Part shown: in pieces, positions 45,684-54,490 of the stretch
Numbering within the stretch: the first letter of the stretch is position 1
Layout: each line of letters starts with the position of its first letter
DNA from: Streptomyces sp. TRM68416
Lineage (GTDB): Bacteria > Actinomycetota > Actinomycetes > Streptomycetales > Streptomycetaceae
Assembly: GCF_014596915.1 (NCBI RefSeq)
Contig: NZ_JACVWU010000023.1
Location: forward strand, 1-64,000
Length of the DNA: 64,000 nt
Reading direction: 5' to 3'
Translations under genes and position numbers: made by a program
The notes under the pieces: model-generated
What the model was told of the DNA's origin: nothing
Seen by the model: the letters and a program-made list of their open reading frames with translations, nothing else
The model's database searches: none

Positions 45684-46493
45684 TCAGCAAGGCTTGCGGG
45701 CCTCGAAGAGGTGGCGGGTGCTGTGGGCGACGAAGGGCCCGTCGCTCTCCATCCGCTCGTGCAGGGCACGCAGCTGGGGCTCGTACGCCTCGACGGTGAA
45801 GCCGGGCACCATCCAGATCACCTTGCGCAGAAAGTGAACGACGGCGGCGACGTCATGGAATTCAACCCGCAGCTCCTCCGCCCGCAGGTCGACGATCTCC
45901 AGACCGGCGGCCTCGGCGTCGGCCCGCTCCCGGTCGGGATGGCGGCCGTCGCGCACGTCCTCCGGCTGCGGGCCGAGGAAGTACTCGACGAGTTCGAAGA
46001 CACTGTGCGGCCCGACGTGCTGGGCGAAGTAGGTCCCGCCGGGCCGCAGCACACGGGCGATCTCCGCCCAGGGGGCCCGGACCGGGTGCCGACTCGACAC
46101 GAGGTCGAAGGTGTCGTCCGCGAAGGGCAGCGGGGCGTCCTCGGGCGCGGCGACGACCGCGACACCGCGGGGACGCAGGAGCGCGGTGGCCTTGGCGACG
46201 TTGGGCGCCCAACCCTCCGTAGCGACAAGCAGCACGGGCGCCTTCGGCGCACGCCCGAGCGCGAAGTCCAGGACCTCCCCTCCCCCGGTCTGAAGATCGA
46301 GGGCGGCACTCGCCCGGGCGAGCCGCTCCGCCAGGGACACGGCATACCCCCAGCTCGGCCGCGCCTCGCTGGCCCGCCCGTCGAACCAGGAGAAGTCCCA
46401 CCCTTCGGTGGGGACGGAAACCCCTTCGGCAACGAGATCCTCGAACGACCGACGGCCGCTGCGGCTGCTCCCCTGCTCCTGTCCCATGTCCAT
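45684..46493 (-). CDS. Class I SAM-dependent methyltransferase-like protein
   Basis: The 269-residue protein has a Rossmann methyltransferase pattern: motif I ALDLQTGGGEVLDFAL, acidic-end VVAAPEDAPLPFADDTFDLVSSRH and post-motif EIARVLRPGGTYFAQHVG. Motif I has Q-T-G-G-G in place of the usual D-x-G-x-G, which occurs in this subgroup. Start ATG 46493 or 46487. Substrate unknown. Confidence 0.85.
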   Translation of the reverse strand: MDMGQEQGSSRSGRRSFEDLVAEGVSVPTEGWDFSWFDGRASEARPSWGYAVSLAERLARASAALDLQTGGGEVLDFALGRAPKAPVLLVATEGWAPNVAKATALLRPRGVAVVAAPEDAPLPFADDTFDLVSSRHPVRAPWAEIARVLRPGGTYFAQHVGPHSVFELVEYFLGPQPEDVRDGRHPDRERADAEAAGLEIVDLRAEELRVEFHDVAAVVHFLRKVIWMVPGFTVEAYEPQLRALHERMESDGPFVAHSTRHLFEARKPC

Positions 46494-46545
46494 GGGGTTG
46501 ATGATCGCAAGGAGTTGTCAGTACCCGCTGCTAGTTTCTCGCGGC

Positions 46546-47055
46546 ATGACGACCTCTGATCCGAAGACCCTGTACACAGCCGACGAGAAGGAAACACTGC
46601 GAGCCGGCCTCGACCGACACCGGGACGCGGTCCTGTGGAAACTGGAGGGCCTGGACGACGAACAACTGCGCCGCCCGATGACCCCGTCCGGCACGAACCT
46701 GCTGGGCCTGGTCAAGCACCTGGCATCGGTGGAGTACGGCTGGTTCGTGGAGTCCTTCGGCGGCAAGGCCGAGCCACTGTGGTTCGACCCGTACACCGAC
46801 CAGGACATGCGCGCGGACCAGGGCGAGACGACGGACCAGATCATCGCCTTCTACGGCCGCGCCCGCGCCGCGGCGGACAGGACGATCGCCGACCTGTCCC
46901 TGGACGACCTGGGGCGGCCGGACTGGCGGGACGAGGACGTCTCCCTCCGCTGGGTCCTCGTCCACATGATCGAGGAAACAGCCCGCCACGCCGGCCACAT
47001 GGACATCCTGCGGGAGCTGATCGACGGGGCTACGGGGGATCGGCCGAGGACCTGA
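46546..47055 (+). CDS. DinB/DUF664-family protein
   Basis: The 169-residue four-helix protein has the family metal histidines in GLVKHLASVEYGWFVE and HMIEETARHAGHMDILRELIDG. Actinobacterial members include mycothiol-dependent transferases. ATG 46546 lies 9 nt after TAGTTT, so the message may be nearly leaderless. It diverges from the methyltransferase. Confidence 0.9.
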   Translation: MTTSDPKTLYTADEKETLRAGLDRHRDAVLWKLEGLDDEQLRRPMTPSGTNLLGLVKHLASVEYGWFVESFGGKAEPLWFDPYTDQDMRADQGETTDQIIAFYGRARAAADRTIADLSLDDLGRPDWRDEDVSLRWVLVHMIEETARHAGHMDILRELIDGATGDRPRT

Positions 47056-47097
47056 GCCCCCACGCGCCCCGCCGCGTCGACGACCTCGCCGTGGCCG

Positions 47098-47970
47098 TCA
47101 CGGCACGAGTGGCCGTACCTCCTCGGCGACGAACCGCACGAACCCCTCCGGGTCGGGTTCGTCGCCCGTCGGCTGAAGGACCACCGCGTCGGCGCCTGCC
47201 TCCGCGTACCGCTGCACGGCCTTGGCCACGGCACCGGCGTCTCCCGCGACACCGAGCCCCGGAACGGAGGCGAGCCCCTCCTCCCTCAACTCCGCCTGCA
47301 GCCGGTCGGTTGCGTCGGGCCCGGTGGCGGCCAGGAGGTACACGACGAGGTGATGAGGCTCGCTGCGCCCGGCCGACTCCCGTCCCTCGTCGATGAGTTG
47401 CCGCGCCCGACGTACGGCGTCGGGCGTGTTGGAGGCGGTCAGCAGGGTCCCGTCGGCGGCCTCACCGGCGAGGCGCAGCGAACGGGGCCCGGTGACACCG
47501 GCGATGACCGGAGCGGGTCCGGCGGGCGGCCAGTCGAGAGCAACGTCGTCGAGAGTGACGTACCGCCCCCGCGTACTGAGCCGCTCCCCGCCCAACAGCC
47601 CCCGCAGAGCGAGCAGATGCTCCCGCAGCAACGTCACCGGCGACTCGACCCGCGCCCCCACCTGCCCCATCCAGTCCTGCACCCCGTGCCCCACGGCAAG
47701 GATCGGGCGCCCGGGGAACATCCGGTGCAGCGTCGCGGCCTCCATCGCGGTGACCGCCACATTCCGCAGCGGCACGGGCAACAGCCCGATCCCCACCCGA
47801 ACCCGCTCCGTCCAGGCAAGCGCAGCGGCTGCCGTGGAGACGCCTCCTTCCCGGAAACAGTCCTCCCAGAGCCAGAGCTGGTCGAGTCCTGCTTCATCGG
47901 CGATACGGGCGACGGACCGGAGGCGTTCGGGGGCCAGCTGGGGACGGAAGACTGCGCCGAGTTCTGTCAT
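47098..47970 (-). CDS. LLM-class (F420-type) oxidoreductase
   Basis: The 290-residue TIM-barrel enzyme of the luciferase-like monooxygenase superfamily shows IADEAGLDQLWLWEDCFREGGVSTAAAALAWTERVRVGIGLLPVPLRNVAVTAMEAATLHRMFPGR, then VIAGVTGPRSLRLAGEAADGTLL. Such Streptomyces enzymes generally use F420. ATG 47970 has AAGGG upstream. It is convergent with the DinB gene; substrate unknown. Confidence 0.9.
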   Translation of the reverse strand: MTELGAVFRPQLAPERLRSVARIADEAGLDQLWLWEDCFREGGVSTAAAALAWTERVRVGIGLLPVPLRNVAVTAMEAATLHRMFPGRPILAVGHGVQDWMGQVGARVESPVTLLREHLLALRGLLGGERLSTRGRYVTLDDVALDWPPAGPAPVIAGVTGPRSLRLAGEAADGTLLTASNTPDAVRRARQLIDEGRESAGRSEPHHLVVYLLAATGPDATDRLQAELREEGLASVPGLGVAGDAGAVAKAVQRYAEAGADAVVLQPTGDEPDPEGFVRFVAEEVRPLVP

Positions 47971-48065
47971 GAGGCCCTTGTTACCCATGCCGACACGAGC
48001 GAGCAACGTAATTACGCGGTGTCCGGCACGGAAACGAAGCACTTGACCCGACGGTGGCGACGTAG

Positions 48066-48104
48066 ATGCCCTGCGGCCCCTGCGGCCCCTGCGGCCCCTG
48101 CGCC
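48066..48104. repeat. CTGCGGCCC nonamer tandem repeat
   Basis: Three perfect copies and a fourth degenerate copy (CTGCGCCAC) lie between the LLM gene start and the secreted-protein gene. Confidence 0.8.
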
Positions 48105-48154
48105 ACATCGGCGAGTACGTCGCGTTCCGAGCGCAGGGCCGCGGTGTGGTCGAG

Positions 48155-49192
48155 TCAGCGGTTGATTGCCTGGATCTCCTGGACGACGACGTCCTGCTCC
48201 GCACCGAAGCTGCCGTCGGGAAGGTCACCGCCGGTACCGCCGCTACCCGTCCACTCGATCTTCCAGGTCACAGTGGCCTGAAGCGGATACGTACCCTCAC
48301 CGGAGGAGCGCAGGTACTTCACCCCACAGGGCGGGGTCCGGTCCGCCTTGCCCTTGGCATACGGCTCACCGATACGACCGTCGTTGATCTGGCACACGCC
48401 GGACGCCGGATAGGTAACGGCATCGGCCGTGCCCGGCTCGATCCTCAGCGACACCGGCTCCGCCGTCGCGGTCGCCTGGATCCCCAGCACCGGCACGGAA
48501 GCCGTCACGGACACCGGCTTGAACTCCGCCGCATCCAGCCACGCCCACGTCGGAAGATTCACCTTCGTGGCGTTCGCAGGCGCCAGGGTCACCTCGGTAC
48601 CGGGAACACGGATCTCGGCATAGGCCAGCTCCGCGAGAATCTCCGGGGTGACGGCGTTCTCAATATCGGCGGGCGGAGCATCACCCGTGTCCACCCAGAA
48701 GTACTCCTTGCCGTAACAGGAGTCCCACCCCGGCGGGAACGTCTTGTCATTGACGTACGCACCCCACCAATACCCCTCACCGGACTTGTCCTTGTTGAAG
48801 CCCTTCTCCTCGTCATTCGCGTTGTACTTCTCACGCTGCTCGGCATCCCACTGATGCCCCGTCGAACCCGCCTCCCAAATCGGCTCCAGATACTTCTGCA
48901 GCTGCTCAGGCGTGTACTTCGGAGCCAGCCAGCAGGGCGGAGGCGTCCACGACGTGGTCGAGGTCAACGCACCCGCCGACCTCCCACTGCCGTTCTTGGA
49001 ACGGTCGAACACGACACCGCCGGCAGTCACGGAGACGGTGTCACCATCGACGTCGGCGCCAGTGCCCGGCGCAGGCTGGCCATCGGTGTCACCGAAGCCC
49101 TTCTCCGCCTGGGCCGGGCCGGCGACGGCCAGGACCAGGGCCATGGCTCCTGAGACAACAAGCAGCCTTCTTCTCCGGATCAGGGCTGGCAC
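48155..49192 (-). CDS. Secreted Trp-rich protein, copy 1
   Basis: Unrecognised exported protein of 345 residues. A signal peptide (LIRRRRLLVVSGAMALVLAV, cleavage after AQA) precedes a mature part with WTPPPCWLAPKYTPEQLQKYL, GYWWGAYVNDK, GWDSCYGKEYFW, LPTWAWLDAAEFKP and a final Ig-like section VTWKIEWTGSGGTGG. Four Cys could form disulfides. GTG 49192 overlaps the upstream lipoprotein gene by 13 bp. The 904 bp from 48155 to 49058 recur almost exactly at 53462-54365; only the signal peptides differ. Confidence 0.85.
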   Translation of the reverse strand: MPALIRRRRLLVVSGAMALVLAVAGPAQAEKGFGDTDGQPAPGTGADVDGDTVSVTAGGVVFDRSKNGSGRSAGALTSTTSWTPPPCWLAPKYTPEQLQKYLEPIWEAGSTGHQWDAEQREKYNANDEEKGFNKDKSGEGYWWGAYVNDKTFPPGWDSCYGKEYFWVDTGDAPPADIENAVTPEILAELAYAEIRVPGTEVTLAPANATKVNLPTWAWLDAAEFKPVSVTASVPVLGIQATATAEPVSLRIEPGTADAVTYPASGVCQINDGRIGEPYAKGKADRTPPCGVKYLRSSGEGTYPLQATVTWKIEWTGSGGTGGDLPDGSFGAEQDVVVQEIQAINR

Positions 49193-49839
49193 TTCGCACT
49201 CCCCCTCTGCGAATTCAGGGTCTCGGTGACCCAGACGCCGTTCTTGTTCTTGCGCAGCGTGCTGGCGTAGATGACGTAGCTGTCCTTCGTCACCGGAGTG
49301 ACGTCGGTCTTGCCGGTCTTCAGGAACTTGTTGAAGGCCTTGCTCTGGTCCTCGCAGTACACGAGCGCGGCGGTGCCGTCGTCCTTGATGGACAAGGTCT
49401 CGTTGTAGTACCTGGTCAAGCCGGTCGTACGAGCCTTGTGATCGACGAAGCCCTGGATGTAGTTCTGGCTGCCGGCGGCAGCAGTGCCCTCGGAGTAGAA
49501 GCGGTACGCCTCGTGGAGCGGGTCCTGCTCGGCGATGGCCATGTCCACGGCCTTGATGCGCTGTTCGGCGTCGCTGAGCACGGCGTCCTTGTCCGAGTCG
49601 CCGGTCTTCTTCCACTCGAACTTGAACGTGACGTCCGCGGGCAGTTCGATCTTCGGACGCTCTTCGGAGGGCTCCGGCGTACTGGCGCTCGGGGACGGCG
49701 ACTTCTCGCCCCCCGTGTCGGCTCCGGCGATCTTGTCCTTGCTCTCGGGGCTGTCGTCGTCGCTCCCGCACGCGGACAGCGTCAGGGTCGCAGCGGCGGT
49801 CAGGGCGAGCGCTGCGAGGAGGGTGGGGCGGCGGTTCAC
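49180..49839 (-). CDS. Lipoprotein, copy 1 of duplicated cassette
   Basis: The 219-residue lipoprotein has a signal with lipobox LSAC (LTLSACGSDDDSPESKDK), a Ser/Pro linker and a C-terminal domain of NTF2-like or DUF4440-like appearance (DAEQRIKAVDMAIAEQDPLHEAYRFY, GLTRYYNETLSIKDDGTAALVYCEDQ, DSYVIYASTLRKNKNGVWVTETLN). GTG 49839 has GGGAG 7 nt upstream. Residues 1-48 are nearly identical to copy 2 (54478-55134), but the rest is only distantly similar. It is translationally coupled to the secreted protein. Confidence 0.85.
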   Translation of the reverse strand: MNRRPTLLAALALTAAATLTLSACGSDDDSPESKDKIAGADTGGEKSPSPSASTPEPSEERPKIELPADVTFKFEWKKTGDSDKDAVLSDAEQRIKAVDMAIAEQDPLHEAYRFYSEGTAAAGSQNYIQGFVDHKARTTGLTRYYNETLSIKDDGTAALVYCEDQSKAFNKFLKTGKTDVTPVTKDSYVIYASTLRKNKNGVWVTETLNSQRGSAKCQP

Positions 49840-49965
49840 GGTCGGCTCCCGGTGAGACGAGGCTTCTCTTGAGCGAACCAAAGCTATCCAGCGGGTGCAG
49901 AGACACCAAGGCCGGGGTTGTCAAGGGGTGTGGCGTTTGAGGGTAAATCGACTGCCTGGAGACAG
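49670..49965. repeat. Duplicated segment: lipoprotein 5' end and promoter (copy 1)
   Basis: The 296 bp match 54965-55260 almost perfectly, with weaker similarity to about 50005/55305. They cover the lipoprotein signal sequence, ribosome site and upstream region, implying a shared promoter. Confidence 0.85.
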
Positions 49966-50040
49966 CGGCGAGCGGTAACGGTTGCATAACGCGAACGAAG
50001 AGGGCGTTCCACTTATGAACGAGCAAAGGAGATCCAGGTC

Positions 50041-50067
50041 TGAATCTTCGCTTTGAGCAACCCCGGG
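50041..50067. repeat. Short direct repeat with TCTTCGCTTTG core, left copy
   Basis: About 26 bp, with TCTTCGCTTTG exactly shared with 56365-56390 in the same orientation. The two copies bracket the T7SS-like operon and the second cassette. It could be an old mobile-element end. Confidence 0.45.
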
Positions 50068-50074
50068 GGCGCTG

Positions 50075-50692
50075 TCACGACCAGTGCAACGTGCCGGCCA
50101 CCGTGTCGAACAGGCGCACCATCTGGTCTGCCAGGGGATCTACCGGAGTGGAGAAGTTCAGCATGAGCCACCGATCGGTGGCCGGAATTGGCACGTAGTA
50201 CGTGAGCGTCGTGGTCGGAAGGGTGTTGCCCATCTGGTTCTCGGGATCCGGGGCGTCACGGCGCCGGACCCGCACGGCCGTACCCGCCACCTCCAACTGG
50301 GCCACACCGACCTCGGTGTTCTCTCCGGCCCTCCGCTGGGCAAGGTGCTCCGCCAGTTCGTCCGCATCCGAGCAAGGGGACCACTCGTCGGCGGCCGGGA
50401 CGCTGATGAGCAGCGAAGAAGCCAAGGGCACGGGACCGGCGGTGAGCAGAGAGAGGTAGAGCTCAGTGCCGCCGATTCCGTATGCGCTCTTGGCCCGCTT
50501 CTGGAGATCGCGCATCAACTCCTGCTTGAGGTGCGGCGCATTGTCCACACCCCGGAACTGCAGATCGGCAAGCGCGACGATGCATCGATCCCGCTCCTCC
50601 GGATCGAGCGAGATCTGAAACCAGCCGTCGGGGACGATCAGGTGGTAGTCGGATGGAGGGGTGGAGAATTCTTCAGCGCGCTTCACTTCCAC
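50075..50692 (-). CDS. T7SS-cassette accessory protein B (205 aa), unknown
   Basis: Soluble protein without signal or membrane segment. It opens DYHLIVPDGWFQISLDPEERD, has a helical LKQELMRDLQKRAKSAYGIG, then GTAVRVRRRDAP and YYVPIPATDRWLMLNFSTP before a final helix. The same order of elements occurs in the upstream 217-aa protein, so the two look like distant paralogues, perhaps of an LpqN/DcrB-like fold. The start is GTG 50692 or 50686. Last gene of the operon, 5 bp after its paralogue. A role as effector chaperone or immunity protein is a guess from position. Confidence 0.75.
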   Translation of the reverse strand: MEVKRAEEFSTPPSDYHLIVPDGWFQISLDPEERDRCIVALADLQFRGVDNAPHLKQELMRDLQKRAKSAYGIGGTELYLSLLTAGPVPLASSLLISVPAADEWSPCSDADELAEHLAQRRAGENTEVGVAQLEVAGTAVRVRRRDAPDPENQMGNTLPTTTLTYYVPIPATDRWLMLNFSTPVDPLADQMVRLFDTVAGTLHWS

Positions 50693-50697
50693 ACCAA

Positions 50698-51351
50698 TCA
50701 GTCGCTCCGGCCAAGTTCATTCCCCTCGGAATCCACTGACACTTGACGCATAGTCGACACCAACTCATCGGTCAGCCGCACGAGTTCATCTGACGCAGCC
50801 ATGCTCTGCCAAGTAACAGTGACTACAACCATGTGACTCACCCCAGGAGGGAAAACGGCATATCTGACCAGCTCGGCCAGCTTCGCTCCGAAACCCAGCA
50901 TTCGCTTGGACTTCAGCATTGCCTGAACTCGGACCGCGGGGCCCGCGTCCAGGTCCAGGTATCTGATGTCGGGTTCACCGACGACCTTGGCGTTGGACCA
51001 GTCCAACAGAAGCGGCACGACCTCGGCAGGAGACGTCCGAGGATCGTCTTCCGCACCAAACGAGTCGACTCGAAGATCTGCTAGCCCGACACCACCCGGC
51101 GTGTAATAGGCGGCAGCAAGATCGGGGGAGTCCGAGTTGAGGAAGAGTGCCCGCTCCACCAGGTCGTTCAACAACGCACGGTCGTCGACTGTGCGTTCAA
51201 GACGGTTGAAACGGCCCATGACCGCACCCGCAAGGCCAACCGCCTCGGCTTGAATCCTGTGTTCCAGTGTCAGGTCGATCCATCCCGGCTGGAACTCGAA
51301 TCGGGTCACTTGGTCGCCGACCGGCGAACCTGCCTCATTGGCGTCCACCAT
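50698..51351 (-). CDS. T7SS-cassette accessory protein A (217 aa), unknown
   Basis: Soluble protein with RFEFQPGWIDLTLEHRIQAEA near the N-terminus, LLNDLVERALFLNSD, GPAVRVQAMLKSKRM, LVRYAVFPPGVSHMVVVTVTW and a C-terminal helix SDELVRLTDELVSTMRQV. It is similar in layout to the following gene product. ATG 51351 has AAAGGACC upstream, 10 bp after the effector-like gene. Family not recognised. Confidence 0.78.
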   Translation of the reverse strand: MVDANEAGSPVGDQVTRFEFQPGWIDLTLEHRIQAEAVGLAGAVMGRFNRLERTVDDRALLNDLVERALFLNSDSPDLAAAYYTPGGVGLADLRVDSFGAEDDPRTSPAEVVPLLLDWSNAKVVGEPDIRYLDLDAGPAVRVQAMLKSKRMLGFGAKLAELVRYAVFPPGVSHMVVVTVTWQSMAASDELVRLTDELVSTMRQVSVDSEGNELGRSD

Positions 51352-51361
51352 CAAGGTCCTT

Positions 51362-52786
51362 TCAGTCCAGGAGTGGGTTCAGATTACCGTCCAGGCCCAT
51401 CCCCACAGACGTCACCGCGGTGCCCGCCAAGGACACTCCGGTTGCTGTCTTCGAGATTTGGTTGACGGCTGGATAGCTGTCGAGCCCTTGAGTAGCGAAC
51501 TTGACGTCTTTCAGATGCGAAGCAACGCCCGGGTCAGCAGCCGAAAGGGAACGCCCCACGCCTAGCACTGCGTTACCGTCGCCTCGGACTACGACCTTTC
51601 CCCACGCCGCTCCGTAGTTGCCACTACCCGGCTTCAGCGTTCTGAGGTTTTCGCTCCATGCCTTGGGAGAAAAGGGTTCCGTCACAGCTTCCTTCATGGA
51701 CTTCCAGCCGTCTCCAGGCTCCAGCTTGAACGGCTCCATTTTCTTCCCAAGCGACTCTCTCAGGGCCCCCATCTCCCATTTCATCTTGGACCCTGCTACC
51801 TTGTTCATTTTCTTCTTTGCCCGCGCCACCTGCGCAGCGGTCTTGGCGGCACCGGCCCTATCCATGCTACCGAGTGCCGTCTTCACGTAATTCCCTGCAA
51901 CCTTCGCGAAGGCCTTCCCAACCCCCATCATGGCAATCCCCAGCACAGCGAAGGCCAGATCCTTCAGTCCTTTATCTCCCCGCAGTACCTGGATGACCGT
52001 GGAAATGGCACTCACCAACGAGAGGATCGTGGCCAAGGCACCCAAAAGGCCAGCTAATGCCTGGCCAATAATAGGAATCCAGCCGACTGCAAGCGCTGCG
52101 ACCCCTAAATAGGTGGCCCATGCTTCTGCGAGCGACCCGATCGTGTCGATCCAGTCGTCGAACTTGTCCCAGAAGTCATCCTTCAATGAGTCATTGATTT
52201 TGGCGAGGTCCTCAAGTGCCTCGCAGGCCTTCTTGGCTGCGCTGTCGCGAATTTCCTTGGCCTGGGTGATCTTCGCTCGGGCGGCGTCGATCTCGTCCCC
52301 GGCGAGATCTCGCTGCTCCTCCAGCTTCTTCTTGTCTGCCGTGTCCTTGTCCGAGGAGTCGCCCAAACGCCGCTGGGCCGCGCCTTTGCGGTCCTCCGCG
52401 TCCTTGGCTTCCCGGAGGGCCGCATCGGCGATCTCCTGCGCTCGATTCAGATCCGTCGCATAATTCGTGAGCTTGGCGTGAACCTTGTCCTGGTGACCAC
52501 CACCGACCTCCGTCACCGTGTCACCAAGAGCATCCGCTGCGGTCTCGTACCTCGTCAGCGCAGCCTCAAGCTTCTTGACGTTACCCGTCGCCTTCTCGCG
52601 GAACTCCTTACCGGCCTTGCTGTCCCATGAATCGACTTCAGCAATGGCGTTGAGGTTCCGGATCTGACGCTCCAGTTCCTCGGCAGTTCTCCTTAGTTGG
52701 CGGCCGAGCGCGGCAACCTGATCGGGGTCACCCGGGATCGGGTCGCTGCCCGCCAACGGGTGCCAATCGCGAGGTCGAGGAGACAC
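51362..52786 (-). CDS. Putative T7SS-secreted effector-like protein (474 aa)
   Basis: The N-terminal 110 residues form a helical hairpin of the type seen in actinobacterial T7SS substrates (GDPDQVAALGRQLRRTAEELE, VDSWDSKAGKEFREKATGNVKKLE). An Ala/Glu/Lys coiled coil (about 110-205) follows, then a strongly hydrophobic block near 220-300 (AALAVGWIPIIGQALAGLLG, LAFAVLGIAMMGVGKAF) and a basic C-terminal 170 residues with no known catalytic motif. GTG 52786 uses the AAGGGGAAG at the end of the preceding gene, 3 bp upstream. Membrane insertion or pore formation is possible. No secretion machinery is encoded in the window. Confidence 0.8.
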   Translation of the reverse strand: MSPRPRDWHPLAGSDPIPGDPDQVAALGRQLRRTAEELERQIRNLNAIAEVDSWDSKAGKEFREKATGNVKKLEAALTRYETAADALGDTVTEVGGGHQDKVHAKLTNYATDLNRAQEIADAALREAKDAEDRKGAAQRRLGDSSDKDTADKKKLEEQRDLAGDEIDAARAKITQAKEIRDSAAKKACEALEDLAKINDSLKDDFWDKFDDWIDTIGSLAEAWATYLGVAALAVGWIPIIGQALAGLLGALATILSLVSAISTVIQVLRGDKGLKDLAFAVLGIAMMGVGKAFAKVAGNYVKTALGSMDRAGAAKTAAQVARAKKKMNKVAGSKMKWEMGALRESLGKKMEPFKLEPGDGWKSMKEAVTEPFSPKAWSENLRTLKPGSGNYGAAWGKVVVRGDGNAVLGVGRSLSAADPGVASHLKDVKFATQGLDSYPAVNQISKTATGVSLAGTAVTSVGMGLDGNLNPLLD

Positions 52787-52789
52787 GCC

Positions 52790-53116
52790 TCACTTCCCCT
52801 TCTTTGCCGACTTGGGGTCCCTGGCATTCCGGATCGCCTCGGCCAGCTGATGGTCGATGTCCTCATATGCCTTCGCCGCCGTCTTGGCGATCTCGGCCAG
52901 CACTTCGACCTCTTCCGCTAGCTTCTTTCGGTTGATCTCCCAGCTGTCGGCGAAATCCTCAAACCTGTCGGCGAGGCCCCTGTGCCCGAAGTCATCCCCG
53001 TACTTGCCGCCGAGCTTCTCAAGCCCCTCGAAGGCCTTTCTCACTCGACCGAGCCCGACACCCATCTCCTTGATCACGCCAAGATCAGCCCGAGTGTGGT
53101 CACCTTCACCGGACAT
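52790..53116 (-). CDS. ESX/WXG-like helical partner protein (108 aa)
   Basis: The small all-helical protein has VIKEMGVGLGRVRKAFEGLEKLGG, then HRGLADRFEDFADSWEINRKKLAEEVEVLAEIAKTAAKAYEDID. The L-x2-F-x2-F-A-D-x-W pattern resembles actinobacterial ESX-associated (EspC/DUF2580-like) proteins. ATG 53116 has GGGGGCG upstream. It is first in the operon and probably heterodimerises with the effector-like protein for export, by analogy to EsxA/B pairs. Confidence 0.78.
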   Translation of the reverse strand: MSGEGDHTRADLGVIKEMGVGLGRVRKAFEGLEKLGGKYGDDFGHRGLADRFEDFADSWEINRKKLAEEVEVLAEIAKTAAKAYEDIDHQLAEAIRNARDPKSAKKGK

Positions 53117-53194
53117 AACGCCCCCGTAGCGTTGCCCTGTCGGTCCACAGACCTTCGGCGCGTTGGGGCTTGGGGCTGTCATCGCATCTACCGC

Positions 53195-53365
53195 GCGCGG
53201 GCAACGCCTGAGCCGCGGCAACGGTCAGATGAGGCGTTGCGAGCGAGTTGGGGCGGCAGTTCACCGTCGACTCCTACGGGGAGGCGTCACTTGAGTGATC
53301 CGACGCTATCCAGCGCTGCGTGGTGAGGCCAGGGTGAATTCTGTCAACTGGCGTGGCGAGAAGGC
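53195..53365 (-). pseudogene. Decayed third copy of the lipoprotein 5' end and promoter
   Basis: Sequence here is recognisably related to the start and upstream region of both lipoprotein genes: GGGGCGGC(A/G)GTTCACxGTCG, CTTGAG, GCTATCCAGCG and a CTGGCGTGGCG-like end occur in the same order and spacing. Substitutions and small gaps remove the reading frame. It ends about 80 bp upstream of the T7SS-like operon, whose promoter may derive from it. Confidence 0.6.
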
Positions 53366-53461
53366 CATTTCACCATCCCCCGCTTGACCACGAGCGCACC
53401 GAGAAGCCGATGGCGGCCACCCACATGAGTGAATGGCCGCCATCGGTTCCGTGCTTACACC

Positions 53462-54490
53462 TCAGCGGTTGATTGCCTGGATCTCCTGGACGACGACGTC
53501 CTGCTCCGCACCGAAGCTGCCGTCGGGAAGGTCACCGCCGGTACCGCCGCTACCCGTCCACTCGATCTTCCAGGTCACAGTGGCCTGAAGCGGGTACGTA
53601 CCCTCACCGGAGGAGCGCAGGTACTTCACCCCACAGGGCGGGGTCCGGTCCGCCTTGCCCTTGGCATACGGCTCACCGATACGACCGTCGTTGATCTGGC
53701 ACACGCCGGACGCCGGATAGGTAACGGCATCGGCCGTGCCCGGCTCGATCCTCAGCGACACCGGCTCCGCCGTCGCGGTCGCCTGGATCCCCAGCACCGG
53801 CACGGAAGCCGTCACGGACACCGGCTTGAACTCCGCCGCATCCAGCCACGCCCACGTCGGAAGATTCACCTTCGTGGCGTTCGCAGGCGCCAGGGTCACC
53901 TCGGTACCGGGAACACGGATCTCGGCATAGGCCAGCTCCGCGAGAATCTCCGGGGTGACGGCGTTCTCAATATCGGCGGGCGGAGCATCACCCGTGTCCA
54001 CCCAGAAGTACTCCTTGCCGTAACAGGAGTCCCACCCCGGCGGGAACGTCTTGTCATTGACGTACGCACCCCACCAATACCCCTCACCGGACTTGTCCTT
54101 GTTGAAGCCCTTCTCCTCGTCATTCGCGTTGTACTTCTCACGCTGCTCGGCATCCCACTGATGCCCCGTCGAACCCGCCTCCCAAATCGGCTCCAGATAC
54201 TTCTGCAGCTGCTCAGGCGTGTACTTCGGAGCCAACCAACAAGGCGGAGGCGTCCACGACGTGGCCGACGTCAACGCACCCGCCGACCTCCCACTGCCGT
54301 TCTTGGAACGGTCGAACACGACACCGCCGGCAGTCACAGAGACGGTGTCACCATCGACGTCGGCGTTCTGCTCCGTACCGCCGTTGTTGTCGTAGCCTCC
54401 TCGCGCAAAGGCTGTCTGAGCAGCGAAGACGGTCGCGCATACGAGCGTCAGGACCGTTGCTGTTCTCGCAGAGTTCCTTACGGTTGACAC
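53462..54490 (-). CDS. Secreted Trp-rich protein, copy 2
   Basis: The 342-residue paralogue of the 48155-49192 product. The mature domain from ADVDGDTVSV to the C-terminus differs from copy 1 by very few residues (one is Thr/Ala in ALTS(T/A)TSW). The signal peptide (SARTATVLTLVCATVFAAQT) and the next 15 residues are unrelated. GTG 54490 overlaps the lipoprotein stop by 13 bp, exactly as in copy 1. Function unknown. Confidence 0.85.
   Translation of the reverse strand: MSTVRNSARTATVLTLVCATVFAAQTAFARGGYDNNGGTEQNADVDGDTVSVTAGGVVFDRSKNGSGRSAGALTSATSWTPPPCWLAPKYTPEQLQKYLEPIWEAGSTGHQWDAEQREKYNANDEEKGFNKDKSGEGYWWGAYVNDKTFPPGWDSCYGKEYFWVDTGDAPPADIENAVTPEILAELAYAEIRVPGTEVTLAPANATKVNLPTWAWLDAAEFKPVSVTASVPVLGIQATATAEPVSLRIEPGTADAVTYPASGVCQINDGRIGEPYAKGKADRTPPCGVKYLRSSGEGTYPLQATVTWKIEWTGSGGTGGDLPDGSFGAEQDVVVQEIQAINR

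Noticed and set aside
48060..48110. Possible CRISPR-like array from the CTGCGGCCC repeats
   Set aside because: Units are 9 bp and contiguous with no spacers; a simple tandem repeat.
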